Part shown: one piece after another, positions 10,401-18,320 of the stretch
How positions within the stretch are numbered: the first letter of the stretch is position 1
Layout of the letters: every line of letters starts with the position of its first letter
Assembly: GCF_004349265.1 (NCBI RefSeq)
Contig: NZ_SMFL01000001.1
Coordinates: 682,001 to 746,000 of the forward strand
Length of the DNA: 64,000 nucleotides
Reading direction: 5' to 3'
Source of the DNA: Dyadobacter psychrotolerans
Lineage (GTDB): Bacteria; Bacteroidota; Bacteroidia; Cytophagales; Spirosomataceae
Translations under genes and position numbers: made by a program
The notes under the pieces: generated by a model
Told to the model about the DNA's origin: nothing
Databases searched by the model: none
Seen by the model: the letters and a program-made list of their open reading frames with translations, nothing else

Positions 10401-10685
10401 TGAAAAAACAAGCGTTACATCTCCGTTAGGTACGGACAACTTGTAAGCGCCATCCACATCTGTAATCGTACCGGAATTGGATCCTTTTACAAGAACATTT
10501 ACTCCTGGTAAACCCTGACCGTTACTTTTATCGGTAACCTTACCGGAAATGTCCACAACAATTTTTCCGGAGATTCCTGCTCTTTTGCTCTGCGGAGAAA
10601 CTGGTACTCCGCTGGCATAAATGGACTGGGAAGTTATACCCAGGAGCACAGCCAACATGATTTTACGCGTAGAATTCAAATGCAT
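7416..10685 (-). CDS. SusC/RagA-family TonB-linked outer-membrane transporter
   Basis: A 1089-residue TonB-dependent channel. An N-terminal signal peptide ends near residue 25. It is followed by a carboxypeptidase-regulatory-like beta-sandwich at about 45-130 (GKVTDKSNGQGLPGVNVLVKG) and a plug domain starting at NEIVVVGYGTQNKRDITGSV. The plug includes the motif RGSNGVILITTKKGK near residue 260. The 22-strand barrel ends in a terminal aromatic (FTFGLNVTF), as needed for barrel insertion. It imports a substrate captured by the SusD partner downstream, using TonB energy. The first ATG was kept because it gives a normal signal peptide. A long leader with a good promoter candidate lies about 270 bases upstream. 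Confidence 0.95.
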   Translation of the reverse strand: MHLNSTRKIMLAVLLGITSQSIYASGVPVSPQSKRAGISGKIVVDISGKVTDKSNGQGLPGVNVLVKGSNSGTITDVDGAYKLSVPNGDVTLVFSFIGYVSREVKVGMQQAIDVQLDADVSSLNEIVVVGYGTQNKRDITGSVGSLSSKNIKDMPVTNFENAIQGQIAGVQVQEPSGEPGAGTTIRVRGLGSISGGTEPLYVVDGFPISKNVDVGVQGDVSRRTVAFALPPSNPLGTINPSDIESIEVLKDASSAAIYGSRGSNGVILITTKKGKRDKKPVIGFDTYFGFQTVANRVDLMNSAELTAYVRDAKNNAYLQDVVGANAADNNATRYTKTTNTSYYIPDDYANPDGTDTDWQDLVFRTSPVQSYSASLSGGSDNVNYYVSGGYYNQRGVVEKSGFERYSFRVNLEANATKKLKFGLGLSPSFTSNDRSPAGAPYFADPPGIVYSALVTSPTVKPYLANGAINQTDNQSHLYTEDGRGANMTSSSNPLAIIAGVTDKLNQFRTLGNLFAEYEIIPGLKYKLYTGVDVNNYNRNFFRANSLLFREATVGDPYGQSNFSLNYNWLIENTLSYNKMFGQNHSISAVAGYSAQKDHIDINQVLAQKFPDDLVETVSGGQVTGGTSTQEEWSLVSYLARANYAFQSKYLLTATIRADKSSRFGEGNKMGVFPSVSAGWRISEESFLKPVTFISDLKVRGSWGKTGNFLIPNYASIGLLNPANYIFNNVLVNGIAPTTISNSSLTWEKTTQLDIGLDFGIIKDRVYVSFDWYKKITSDLLLNVQVPAAVGFLNALQNIGEVENKGLELTVSSRNVVSAFSWTTDLNFSTNKNKVLKLGPTGDPILSSGGAGIRHITRIGDAIGSYYGYVVEGIYQNQNDIDNAPKDEVAPKPAPGDFKFKDVNGDGRINALDRTVTGNYQPDYIWGITNRFTFKGFDLSFLLQGVQGSEILNLTRRHLANGEAGTNSYAVETERWISASQPGNGKIPRADRLTDTHGNNNRPSSYQVEDGSYLRLRNLAFGYNFPKKALGSKVQSLRLYASGTNLFTSTKYVGYNPEVNNQTTLSGVQGEDYGAYPLAKTFTFGLNVTF

Positions 10686-10935
10686 TAATTATTGTTACGG
10701 TTAGTTGGTGAAAATTTGTCATATTTTAATTTCTGCTTAGCATTCCTTTGGCATTTCATGACTTTGTGCAATTAAAAAATCTACTTTTCATATAAAATTC
10801 CGATTTTTCAAACAATAGAAATCTCTTATGTAATATAATTAAAATTCCGGCTTTGCGAAGTATAGTATCAAATTCAAAACAGCTTGTTTAAGGTTGTAAG
10901 ATGATTTATTTTCATGTCGAAGCATTATTAGTCTA

Positions 10936-10987
10936 CTACATTTGTAGATTAATTTCAAATGTAGAGATATAATTGGAAACAGCGCAA
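10936..10987 (-). promoter_or_regulatory. Candidate promoter and dyad operator upstream of SusC
   Basis: On the minus strand, TACATTTG (10963-10956) matches the -7 box TANNTTTG, with a TTG 21 bases upstream (10987-10985). Just downstream is CTACATTTGTAG (10936-10947), whose arms CTACA/TGTAG fit the TACANNTGTA operator of BlaI/MecI/CopY repressors. The wider sequence is a perfect 9-base inverted repeat, CTACATTTG...CAAATGTAG, with an 11-base spacer. The arrangement would allow repression at the start site. The leader to the SusC ATG would be about 265 bases. The rest of 10686-11080 is AT-rich and shows nothing else. Confidence 0.4.
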
Positions 10988-11082
10988 TTTTTCTGGTTAT
11001 CGTACCAACAGGAGTAACAAGAAGTGAGGTGAATTAACTTTGGAAGAAGGAAGGTTCCTTATTATTAAAACCAATGATACTA

Positions 11083-11120
11083 AACAAGAAAAGCGCCCTT
11101 ATCGAGGCGCCTTTCTTGTT
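11083..11120 (-). terminator. Hairpin terminator after the DUF4097 gene
   Basis: The inverted repeat AACAAGAAAAGCGCC (11083-11097) / GGCGCCTTTCTTGTT (11106-11120) forms a stem with one bulge. On the minus strand it is followed by T-rich sequence (TTTTCTTGTTT). It lies 53 bases past the stop at 11173. It could also stop read-through in the other direction. Confidence 0.7.
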
Positions 11121-11172
11121 ACTTTATTTATGTTGGCTAATAGAAATTTCTCAGGTACTTATTGGTATTGAC

Positions 11173-12213
11173 TTACTGATTTACATAGACGCTGCCGCTG
11201 CTCGCTGAAAGTGTCACCGGAATACCGCCGCCGTTTAATTTTCCGCTTACACGGTCTTTGTCAATACTTCCATCAAAGTTTTTCAGAGGAATAGTTACTT
11301 TGTTGCCTTTCAGGTTCAGGTCAAGTCCTTTTTCCAAAGGCATCGTCACGCGGATACTGCCGGCAGAACTTTTCAAGTCCAGATACTGGCCCAGCTGCGC
11401 CATAGACACCTCCACACTTCCGGCACTGGTACTTGCTCTTAAACTGCCCGATACATTAGCCAAACGAACCGATCCGCCGGAAGTTCCGGTATTGAGAGAA
11501 CCTTTAATAACATCACCTTTTACACTTCCACCGCTTGTGTGGGCAGCAATGTCACCGTCCAGATTGTTTAATGCAATGCTTCCTCCCGAAGTTTTCAGCT
11601 CAATGTTTCCTTTCAGGTCCGTTGCTTTAATACTTCCGCCGCTTGTTACAAGCTCAATATTTTTTCTGCAATTGCTTACTTCTATGCTGCCCCCTGATGT
11701 GCGACCATTGATCGTTCCTTCAAGATCTTCCACTTTCAGACTTCCGCCACTTGTTGTGAAATTTTGCTCACCTGTAAGTGAAGCAATTTTAATGCTTCCG
11801 CCACTTGTTTTAATATTCGTGCTGATTGCCCTTGGAGCGTATACTTTAAAACCAATAGAAATGCTTTTTTTATTATCCCATTTCGTGCCGGCTTTTCTTT
11901 TGGCTGTTGCAATTACCTGGTTCCCTTCGGTACCGATCAGGATATCATAATCTTCAAGACGGTCTTCCGTTTCTTCCTTGCTTAATTCCTGTTTGCCGTT
12001 CCAGTTGTTAGGCACTACATACATTTCAACCTTAAAACCATTACTCTGTCCGCCGGTTACTGCAATAGAACCGCCGGAAGTTTCAACAGTTAGTGCTTTT
12101 AGGGATGAGCTGGTAAATGTTTTAGTTACATACGGCGTTTCACGAGACTGTGCATTTGCCAGAGAAGTAACAAATATTGCCAGGATTACGGGAAGAAGAT
12201 TTTTCGTTTTCAT
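11173..12213 (-). CDS. DUF4097-family beta-strand repeat envelope protein
   Basis: A 346-residue secreted protein with a signal peptide ending near AQS (residues 20-23). From about residue 45 it consists of short repeats built on TSGGSI/TSGGSV spaced by about 20 residues (GGSIKIASLTG, GGSLKVEDLEG, GGSIEVSNC and so on), the pattern of DUF4097/DUF2807-type right-handed beta-helices. It ends in SSGSVYVNQ without a T9SS tail. The biochemical role of the family is unknown, and members often sit in envelope-stress operons. Its upstream region carries the same twin dyads as three permease units here, which links it by regulation to those transporters. Confidence 0.85.
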   Translation of the reverse strand: MKTKNLLPVILAIFVTSLANAQSRETPYVTKTFTSSSLKALTVETSGGSIAVTGGQSNGFKVEMYVVPNNWNGKQELSKEETEDRLEDYDILIGTEGNQVIATAKRKAGTKWDNKKSISIGFKVYAPRAISTNIKTSGGSIKIASLTGEQNFTTSGGSLKVEDLEGTINGRTSGGSIEVSNCRKNIELVTSGGSIKATDLKGNIELKTSGGSIALNNLDGDIAAHTSGGSVKGDVIKGSLNTGTSGGSVRLANVSGSLRASTSAGSVEVSMAQLGQYLDLKSSAGSIRVTMPLEKGLDLNLKGNKVTIPLKNFDGSIDKDRVSGKLNGGGIPVTLSASSGSVYVNQ

Positions 12214-12301
12214 GATCAGGTTCGAATAAGTTTTCTAAATGATGTTAAAAGTGAAGCGGAGGTTGCACCGGACCGCTTCACTTTTTTTATAGTTATGAAT
12301 G

Positions 12302-12317
12302 GCTAATAGTAATACCA
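12302..12317 (-). promoter_or_regulatory. Sigma-54-like TGGTAT element for the DUF4097 gene
   Basis: The minus strand reads TGGTATTACTATTAG from 12317. It starts 64 bases after the GGAC of the proximal dyad and about 100 bases before the ATG at 12213. This is the most divergent of the four sites, one helical turn further from its dyads than the others (53-54). Confidence 0.35.
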
Positions 12318-12380
12318 GCATTTAAAAAACTAAACCACTACAAATTTTCTCTGACTATCAAATAGTTAAACAAATCCAAC

Positions 12381-12417
12381 TGTCCGAAACCGGACAATCA
12401 TGTACCGTAATAGTACA
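12381..12417 (-). promoter_or_regulatory. Twin dyad (enhancer-like site) upstream of DUF4097
   Basis: TGTCCG-AAAC-CGGACA (12381-12396) is a perfect 6-base dyad with a 4-base spacer. Four bases later lies a second, looser dyad TGTAC-N7-GTACA (12401-12417). The same two-site layout with 4 bases between recurs at 24351, 31693 and 57394. It is assigned to the minus-strand gene because the TGGTAT element lies on that side. The plus-strand gene at 12485 is the alternative target. Confidence 0.55.
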
Positions 12418-12484
12418 GCAAAAATATTCAGGGTATGATTTTTTCAATCTTTTATTTATACACTTATCCTTTCCAAAAAAATAT

Positions 12485-12709
12485 ATGAAAACGTATCAAA
12501 TAAAAATATTGTCAGATGCAGACATTGAATTGGTTCATAACCTGTTGAACGATCTTGCAAATAAAGGAACAATCGAAATTTCTGAAAAGAATACGGACGA
12601 TGAAGAAGCTGAACCGGCATCGGAAGATCAGGTTCAGGAAATTATAGAGGAGTCGGAAATTGGGCCCTATTATTCAGAGAAAGAAGCTAAGGAAATTCTG
12701 AATTTATAA
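12485..12709 (+). CDS. Small acidic conserved hypothetical protein
   Basis: A 74-residue protein, starting MKTYQIKILSDADIELVHNLLNDLANKGTIEI, with a highly acidic middle (DDEEAEPASEDQ) and a helical end (EIGPYYSEKEAKEILNL). It has no signal peptide or membrane segment. Small proteins of this shape in Bacteroidota often act as antitoxin-like partners, but no toxin gene follows, so no function is given. A clear terminator lies right behind the stop. Confidence 0.6.
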   Translation: MKTYQIKILSDADIELVHNLLNDLANKGTIEISEKNTDDEEAEPASEDQVQEIIEESEIGPYYSEKEAKEILNL

Positions 12710-12723
12710 CGTTAAATAAATTT

Positions 12724-12758
12724 ACCTGAATGAAACAGGATTCATTCAGGTAAGCCAT
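12724..12758 (+). terminator. Terminator between convergent small genes
   Basis: The perfect stem ACCTGAATGAA (12724-12734) / TTCATTCAGGT (12741-12751) has a six-base loop and is followed by AAGCCATTTTATTTTTT. It ends the plus gene at 12709. It may also serve the minus gene, whose stop is at 12760. Confidence 0.75.
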
Positions 12759-12759
12759 T

Positions 12760-13119
12760 TTATTTTTTAACGATTTCGTGCACTTCGATTTCGTCATAAT
12801 TTACTTTTTTCCCCCAACCGCACTGCACCTCCTTTTTCGCGCCTGTCAAGCTGTATTTCAGGTGGACATCAGTAAAGCTATAAGCACCTTCCAGTTTACC
12901 AAGAGCCTTTTCAATTGTTTTCAGAGATCCGTCTGAGGCTGCCAAAGAGAATGTACTGTCAGCGGAGATTACTGTGAAGTGCCAGGCGCAGCCATCCGAT
13001 GCCAGTTGATTTGACCATACAGCGTCGACTTCCTGCACCTCTGCCTTTAAAATATCGTTTTGGTTATCACAACCCATCCAGGCCAGCAACAAACCGAATA
13101 CAATCGTTAAGGTTTTCAT
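12760..13119 (-). CDS. Small putative lipoprotein of unknown function
   Basis: A 119-residue protein with a short hydrophobic signal and a lipobox-like AWMGC (C17). The mature part is polar with paired cysteines (GCAWHF and QCGWGKK) that could form a disulphide in the periplasm. No family is recognised. It lies on the same strand as the GH1 gene, 61 bases after it, so the two may be cotranscribed. Confidence 0.6.
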   Translation of the reverse strand: MKTLTIVFGLLLAWMGCDNQNDILKAEVQEVDAVWSNQLASDGCAWHFTVISADSTFSLAASDGSLKTIEKALGKLEGAYSFTDVHLKYSLTGAKKEVQCGWGKKVNYDEIEVHEIVKK

Positions 13120-13180
13120 AAAATTATATCGTTTAATTCCTGACCCAGTAAAATCAAAAATGGTTGGTACAGCCTGAAAA

Positions 13181-14533
13181 TTAATTTTTCAAAAAATCTG
13201 CAAACCATTTGCCCGAATCTTTAACAGTTCGTTTTTGCGTTTCAAAATCCACATGCACCAGACCAAAACGCGCCGCGTAACCTTCCGCCCATTCGAAATT
13301 ATCTATGAGCGACCAGGCCAGATATCCTTTTATATTTATGCCGTCCTGTTTCGCTTTTAATACGTGCGCCAGATACTCCTGAAAATACGCTTTTCTTTTT
13401 TCGTCCTGTACAGCTTCGTCAGCCAAAATATCTTCAAACGCAGCTCCGCTCTCCGAAATCACCATTTCTTTTATTCCCTGATATTCAGAAAACTGTTTGA
13501 TAATTTTATACATCCCATCGCCATTTATCTCCCAACCCATAAAGGTAACCGGTACATTCCGTAATTTTGCCGGAATCTGATTTAACCACAAAACCGGTAT
13601 CAGATATGAATGTTTAACCGTAATACTGAAATAGTTTTGCAGACCTATGAAATCGAAGTCAAACTTCATTTTGTCCTCGTCGCCGGGCCGCATGTATTTT
13701 TTAATATTGTTTAGATAAGGAAAAGCATCCGTGGGATATCCCAGCCCCAATGCCGGTTCTATAAACAGGCGGTTCATCACAGCATCCGCTCTTTTTGCAG
13801 CGCGGATGTCCTTTGTATCCTGTGAAAAAGGCTCAATAAAGGAACATGAAAATGCAGTTCCAACATACGCATCCTGCACATTTTGGCGAATGACCCTTGC
13901 ACCTTCTGCCTGGCATAAAACGAGATGATGAACCACAGGCAGAAAATTCCAGAGTCCCCTCAGACCCGGCGCATGCAAACCGGTTGTGTAACCCAGCGCG
14001 GCAACGGCTAACGGTTCGTTCAGTACAATCCAGTGCTTAACCCGGTCACCAAATCGCTCTGTACATAATAGAACATACTCACTAAACCATTCTAAAATTT
14101 CCCTGTTTTTCCAACCGCCTTTATCCTGCAGCGCCTGGGGAAGATCCCAGTGATATAGCGTTATCCAGGGTGTGATATTCACAGATATACACTTATCGAT
14201 CAAACGATTGTAAAAATCAATTCCTGCTGTATTTATTTCACCAGTACCCGCAGGCAAAATACGGGACCAGGAGATAGAAAACCGAAAATCGCTAAAACCC
14301 AGCTGCGAAACCAGTTCCAGATCCGACTCATATCTCTGGTAAAAATCACAGGCTACATCTGCATGATGTCCGTTTTTTATTTTGCCTTTTTTATGACTAA
14401 AAGTATCCCAGATCGACATCCCTTTACCATCTTCACTTACTGCGCCCTCCACCTGAAAAGCAGCAGTAACTACTCCCCAGTGAAAATCACTTCCAAAGTC
14501 GGCTTTGGTGAAAATTTCTTCCTTAACATTCAT
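13181..14533 (-). CDS. GH1 family beta-glucosidase
   Basis: A 450-residue glycoside hydrolase family 1 (TIM barrel) enzyme that hydrolyses beta-glycosidic bonds with retention. The N-terminal GH1 signature FHWGVVTAAFQVEGA is at residues 17-31. The acid/base glutamate is E173 in the LNEP motif. The nucleophile is E361 in VISESGA, where most family members have TENG, so the usual Asn is replaced by Ser. The aglycone/glycone motif WSLIDNFEWAEGY is at 407-419. No signal peptide is seen, so it is cytoplasmic and probably acts on imported disaccharides. The full family length is present. Confidence 0.92.
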   Translation of the reverse strand: MNVKEEIFTKADFGSDFHWGVVTAAFQVEGAVSEDGKGMSIWDTFSHKKGKIKNGHHADVACDFYQRYESDLELVSQLGFSDFRFSISWSRILPAGTGEINTAGIDFYNRLIDKCISVNITPWITLYHWDLPQALQDKGGWKNREILEWFSEYVLLCTERFGDRVKHWIVLNEPLAVAALGYTTGLHAPGLRGLWNFLPVVHHLVLCQAEGARVIRQNVQDAYVGTAFSCSFIEPFSQDTKDIRAAKRADAVMNRLFIEPALGLGYPTDAFPYLNNIKKYMRPGDEDKMKFDFDFIGLQNYFSITVKHSYLIPVLWLNQIPAKLRNVPVTFMGWEINGDGMYKIIKQFSEYQGIKEMVISESGAAFEDILADEAVQDEKRKAYFQEYLAHVLKAKQDGINIKGYLAWSLIDNFEWAEGYAARFGLVHVDFETQKRTVKDSGKWFADFLKN

Positions 14534-14585
14534 AAAATTGCTTTAAGCACAGTATCTGAAAATACAGAACGTACATCAAAAATAA

Positions 14586-14615
14586 GCCCTTCATCCGCAC
14601 AAACAGATGAAGGGC
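14586..14615 (-). terminator. Terminator after the T9SS three-repeat protein
   Basis: The perfect 10-base stem GCCCTTCATC (14586-14595) / GATGAAGGGC (14606-14615) is followed on the minus strand by TTATTTTTG. It lies 45 bases after the stop at 14660. Confidence 0.75.
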
Positions 14616-14659
14616 AATAAAAAGCTTTTGTTAACTGATTAAAATCTGAAATTGATTTC

Positions 14660-16720
14660 TTATTTAACAACCTGAATACGCTTTGTAGTAGTTAAACCGC
14701 TCAGGTGATTAATTTTCACGATGTACGCTCCCTGTGCCAGGCCCGTGAGGTTTACTTCACTACCGGAAGCAGGCGTAACGTCTTTCACCAATACCCCTCC
14801 AACATTGTAAATTCTTACACTTGATAATTGGTCAGTACCAGCATTTACTTTAATGTGATCGGTAGCAGGATTAGGATAAACCGACACCGCTGACAAATTT
14901 TCAAACTTCACACTTACAATTCTGCTAAACGAATACGTGTTATCTGCATCAATCATTTTCAGACGATAAAGATTGTTTCCAGCAACAGGTGATAAATGAA
15001 TGTATTCATAATCTTCTGTCACTTTACTTTCGCCCTTCGCAGCCACACTTCCAAGTGTTGTCCAATCATTTCCGGTTGTGCTTTGCTGCACTTCGAATTC
15101 CCTTGAATTTGTCTCAGAAACAGTACTCCAGGTTATTTTAGCAGAACTTTCAGCCTTGACAACTTTTAAATCGGTTAGCACAACCGGCAGAGATCCTGCG
15201 GTAATTGTAAGACAGGCATTATCAAAACGGAATTCACTTCCTCCTGAAGAAATTTCCACCCGAACAAATTTCGAGCCTTTCGGTGCCTTTTGAGTAACTG
15301 TATATTGTTTAAGTCCCTCAACGTTGTCTGTCAGGTTCTGGTTAACGGTTGCTCCCTGCGAGCCAATCATGGCATTTTGAGCGTTGTAAAAATAAAGGCT
15401 AAATTTCTGTGAGCTTGCTGCTTTATATGCACCCCAGATTGTAAGTGTCACGTCACTTCCCTCGTTTACATTCTGAATATCCTGGGTAATTGTCGTAGCA
15501 CCACTTACAAATCCTGATTTGGAACCGCAAACAACGTATTGATCAGAAGTAGTAAAAGTCCCGCTGTTTGATTTAGTCCAGCCGGTAGTAGTTTCAAAGC
15601 TTGGGTTTGTCAACTTGTTGCCTGTACAAGCCACACACTGAGCCGGCTCTTCGATCGTAAGACAGGCTGCATCCACTTTAAAATAATTACCTCCCGCTGA
15701 TCCTTTTACTCTTACATAGGCAGTTCCAGCAGGAGCAGTTGCCATTAAAGTATACTGCTTAAGTTTATTTTTAAGATCTTCCACAGATTTATCCAGATAA
15801 ACCGTCGTAGTAGCCAGCGCCTTTGTACTTGTTTCACTAAAAAATATCAGTTCCAGTTTGTGATCGTCAAATACGTGGTAACCTGCCCAGATTTTTAGCG
15901 TCACTTTGCTTAGCGGCGTCGTACGTACATCCTGATAAAAACTTCCTGCCCCGTTATCTACTAAACCATTTTTACTGTCACATACTACAAAACCTGCATC
16001 TTTGATAAAGTTAACTCCAACCCAATCAGTAGGCACTTCCTTCTGACCGGAAATTTTCGTTGTCTCAAAACTTGGGTTAACAAGTTTGTTTGCCGTACAG
16101 CTTTTGCAGTCGAATGCAGGTTTTTCAATTGAAAGGCAAGCTGCATCAACCTTGAAATAATCACCGGTTGCAACGCCTTTAACACGTATCACCAATGTTC
16201 CTGCAGGAGCAGTTCCGCTAAGGGTGTACTTTGTAAGAATTCCTCCGGTTTGAGAAACAGATTTAACCAATTCCTTTTCCTTAACCAAAAGCTCTTCTCC
16301 ATTCTTGCCAAGGAAAATAAGCTTAAAAAACTGGCCGTTCTTATTGTGATACCCTCCCCAGATATTAAGTGTCACCAAACTACCAGGTACCACGTTTTCA
16401 ACATCCTGCCAAAAACTACCTGCACCTGTTAACAGACCGTTATCGGTACCACACACATCGTAATCCTGAGTCATTCGGAAATTACCGGAATAATTCCAGT
16501 CCGTTGGCACATCAACACCATTTACCCTTTTAGTAGTTTCAAAACTTCCGTTTGTTAGCTCCTGGCTACTGCAGGCACAGGCATCAGTCGTTACAGCCTT
16601 CGTTTCCAAAGTGATATTCTCATCGTTAGGGATTGTTGTCAGGTTTTTGGCGGTAAGTGTTTCACCAAAAGAGGCTAAGAAGAATAAAAGACAGATAAAT
16701 TGAGTAACTGTTTTTCTCAT
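14660..16720 (-). CDS. T9SS-secreted protein with three carbohydrate-binding-like repeats
   Basis: A 686-residue secreted protein. A signal peptide (about residues 1-24) precedes three repeats of about 145-150 residues. Each starts with C..C..NKL-NPSFETT or NGSFETT, contains VCG(T/S).NG(L/F) and GSF-QDV, and ends FKVDAACL-IE. This looks like a jelly-roll (CBM4/CBM6-like) binding module. A fibronectin-like linker follows from about 515 (ITWSTVSETNSREFEV), then a type A T9SS sorting domain from about 605 (SVYPNPATDHIKV...AYIVKI) ending in KRIQVVK. It should be exported through T9SS and anchored on or released from the cell surface. No catalytic domain is seen, so binding or adhesion is the likely role. 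The ligand is unknown. Confidence 0.85.
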   Translation of the reverse strand: MRKTVTQFICLLFFLASFGETLTAKNLTTIPNDENITLETKAVTTDACACSSQELTNGSFETTKRVNGVDVPTDWNYSGNFRMTQDYDVCGTDNGLLTGAGSFWQDVENVVPGSLVTLNIWGGYHNKNGQFFKLIFLGKNGEELLVKEKELVKSVSQTGGILTKYTLSGTAPAGTLVIRVKGVATGDYFKVDAACLSIEKPAFDCKSCTANKLVNPSFETTKISGQKEVPTDWVGVNFIKDAGFVVCDSKNGLVDNGAGSFYQDVRTTPLSKVTLKIWAGYHVFDDHKLELIFFSETSTKALATTTVYLDKSVEDLKNKLKQYTLMATAPAGTAYVRVKGSAGGNYFKVDAACLTIEEPAQCVACTGNKLTNPSFETTTGWTKSNSGTFTTSDQYVVCGSKSGFVSGATTITQDIQNVNEGSDVTLTIWGAYKAASSQKFSLYFYNAQNAMIGSQGATVNQNLTDNVEGLKQYTVTQKAPKGSKFVRVEISSGGSEFRFDNACLTITAGSLPVVLTDLKVVKAESSAKITWSTVSETNSREFEVQQSTTGNDWTTLGSVAAKGESKVTEDYEYIHLSPVAGNNLYRLKMIDADNTYSFSRIVSVKFENLSAVSVYPNPATDHIKVNAGTDQLSSVRIYNVGGVLVKDVTPASGSEVNLTGLAQGAYIVKINHLSGLTTTKRIQVVK

Positions 16721-16764
16721 AATAATGATGTTAAGTATAGTGATATTTTCTTGTATTATACCGC

Positions 16765-16772
16765 CAAAGGTA
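16765..16772 (-). promoter_or_regulatory. Candidate -7 box for the T9SS protein
   Basis: The minus strand reads TACCTTTG, an exact TANNTTTG match 45 bases before the ATG at 16720. It lies partly in a TATACC...GGTATA inverted repeat (16757-16774). No clear -33 TTG was found. Confidence 0.3.
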
Positions 16773-17494
16773 TAGTCGAAATTCGAAAAATGGATATAAA
16801 ATAATATAATTTTTTTTATATTACAATTTTTCCAAAATTAATTCTATGCAGTGAATACAATTAACGTTACTACACTTACTAAAAGTAATTCTAATCGTAA
16901 AAAGACAGTAATTTGCTGTTTTTAAGCTAATTAATTTTTCTTATTAAATGATCGCTTAGTGAATTAGAGCAAAACAGTCGATAACAATAAATTGTACTAT
17001 TCCAATATACCATCAAAGCCAGAAATTTGAATAAACTGAATGGATATCACTGAGAGCGTGAACGATAAGGACCAGGCAGACAATGAGAGGGGACAAATAG
17101 AATACCGAAATTTACTTAGAGGTCTAATTACGCTTTTTGCGTTAGCACTAATACCCTAATCCCGGCCTGGAATCGTCCGCAGCGAAACGGGTATCCTGGT
17201 CAGAGCCCGGTTATGTTCACAAATCACTTTTGGTAACATACGTAGTTACAACTTGCCGGCAGCGAAGCTGAAAATAACTTAATCAATATTTATTAAAGAG
17301 AAGATTTTCCTGAATTAGGGAAATAGAAAGAAAATTAAGGTATAGAACTTATAACCAACATCCGCTGCTTCGAATGACGTTTATTTCAATTATTAACGCA
17401 GCGTAAAAAATTATGGTTAAAAAGAATCTGCGGAGGCGGTTGCGTTCGCAAAAAGACTGCAGGTCAGTCGTGAAGATTAACTGGAAACTTAACC
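16773..17494. other. Long non-coding stretch with no recognised content
   Basis: About 720 bases between the T9SS gene and the sigma factor stop. No open frame with coding character, hairpin-plus-T run or known RNA motif was found. The left part is very AT-rich, and 17141-17270 is more GC-rich. In many Bacteroidota an anti-sigma gene would sit here, directly downstream of an ECF sigma gene. If one existed it is no longer visible. Confidence 0.5.
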
Positions 17495-18067
17495 CTAGCT
17501 GGCAAGCTGAAAAACAGGAGTGTTTACACCAAAAACACCCCTCAATTCCTGAAGAGACTTGCGAATCCGGGATTTAACCGTACCAAGCGGAATACTTAGT
17601 TTCTCTGAAACTTCTTCATGTGTATATCCCTGGAAATAAACCATATCAATGAGAAGCTTTCTTTCCGGAAGCAGTAATTCCACAATAGCGCGAATATCAA
17701 TTGTCGAAGGTGTTGGCGTAAATATGGCACCTGGTGTCAACTCGATTTCCTTCACCGCATCCCAGCTAACATTCAGCTGCATTTTTACATCCATCCTCAA
17801 TTTATCTATTGCAGTATTACGAGCCACATTCAAAATCCATGTAAATAATGTTCCCTTCTCCGAATTGTAACTGCTAATATTTTTCCAAATTTTTAAAAAT
17901 ACATCCTGCATCACATCTGCCGCTTTTTCTTCATCCTTAATTATTTTCAGGATAATTCCATATAATGCGGAAGAATAGCGATCGTACAAATATTCAAAAG
18001 CTTCGCGATTATTACTTTTCAACTGTGAAACCAGTTCTTGTTCGGTGAAGGTAGATTTATGGCTCAT
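17495..18067 (-). CDS. ECF-type sigma-70 factor
   Basis: An RNA polymerase sigma factor of the extracytoplasmic function class, 190 residues from the ATG at 18067 (MSHKSTFTEQELV). The frame stays open upstream to 18157, but the extra 30 residues do not look like sigma factor. Region 2 covers about residues 15-85 (AFEYLYDRYSSALYG; QDVFLKIWKNI; TWILNVARNTAIDKLR). Region 4, with the helix-turn-helix, covers about 130-180 (GYTHEEVSEKLSIPLGTVKSRIRKSL). It would redirect RNA polymerase to an envelope or stress regulon. No anti-sigma gene is adjacent on either side, which is unusual. The start choice is fairly sure. Confidence 0.88.
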   Translation of the reverse strand: MSHKSTFTEQELVSQLKSNNREAFEYLYDRYSSALYGIILKIIKDEEKAADVMQDVFLKIWKNISSYNSEKGTLFTWILNVARNTAIDKLRMDVKMQLNVSWDAVKEIELTPGAIFTPTPSTIDIRAIVELLLPERKLLIDMVYFQGYTHEEVSEKLSIPLGTVKSRIRKSLQELRGVFGVNTPVFQLAS

Positions 18068-18320
18068 TATCCAGGGATGAATTATCGTTATATTTTTTTG
18101 TAAATACAGGAATGCAGAATTTTGTTTATCAATATTGTTCCAGTGTTTTCGTGTCATTTACCTGTGTATTGAGATGGGCATTGTGGGGAGTCGTAAATAT
18201 TTCGAAGCGTTCAAAAATGAAAATTTCTACAATATTTTTTATTTTAAGATTTATGCCAGCCACATTCTGCTCCGGCCTGGGCATGAACATGTTATACACA
18301 ACCGGAATTTTTAATTAATT

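Noticed and set aside
11400..11850. Short repeated DNA segments that could look like a CRISPR or tandem repeat
   Set aside because: The repeats encode the beta-helix TSGGSI motif; they are not identical and lack spacers.
11258..11950. Open frame of 230 codons opposite the DUF4097 gene
   Set aside because: It mirrors the TSGGS repeats (LPPLV, MLPPE repeats) and is an artefact of their regular codon use.
16741..17494. Possible RNA gene or riboswitch
   Set aside because: No stable multi-arm structure or known consensus could be seen by eye.
18112..18318. Possible 68-residue gene before the GNAT gene
   Set aside because: It starts inside the divergent sigma gene's upstream region and has odd composition and no conserved features.
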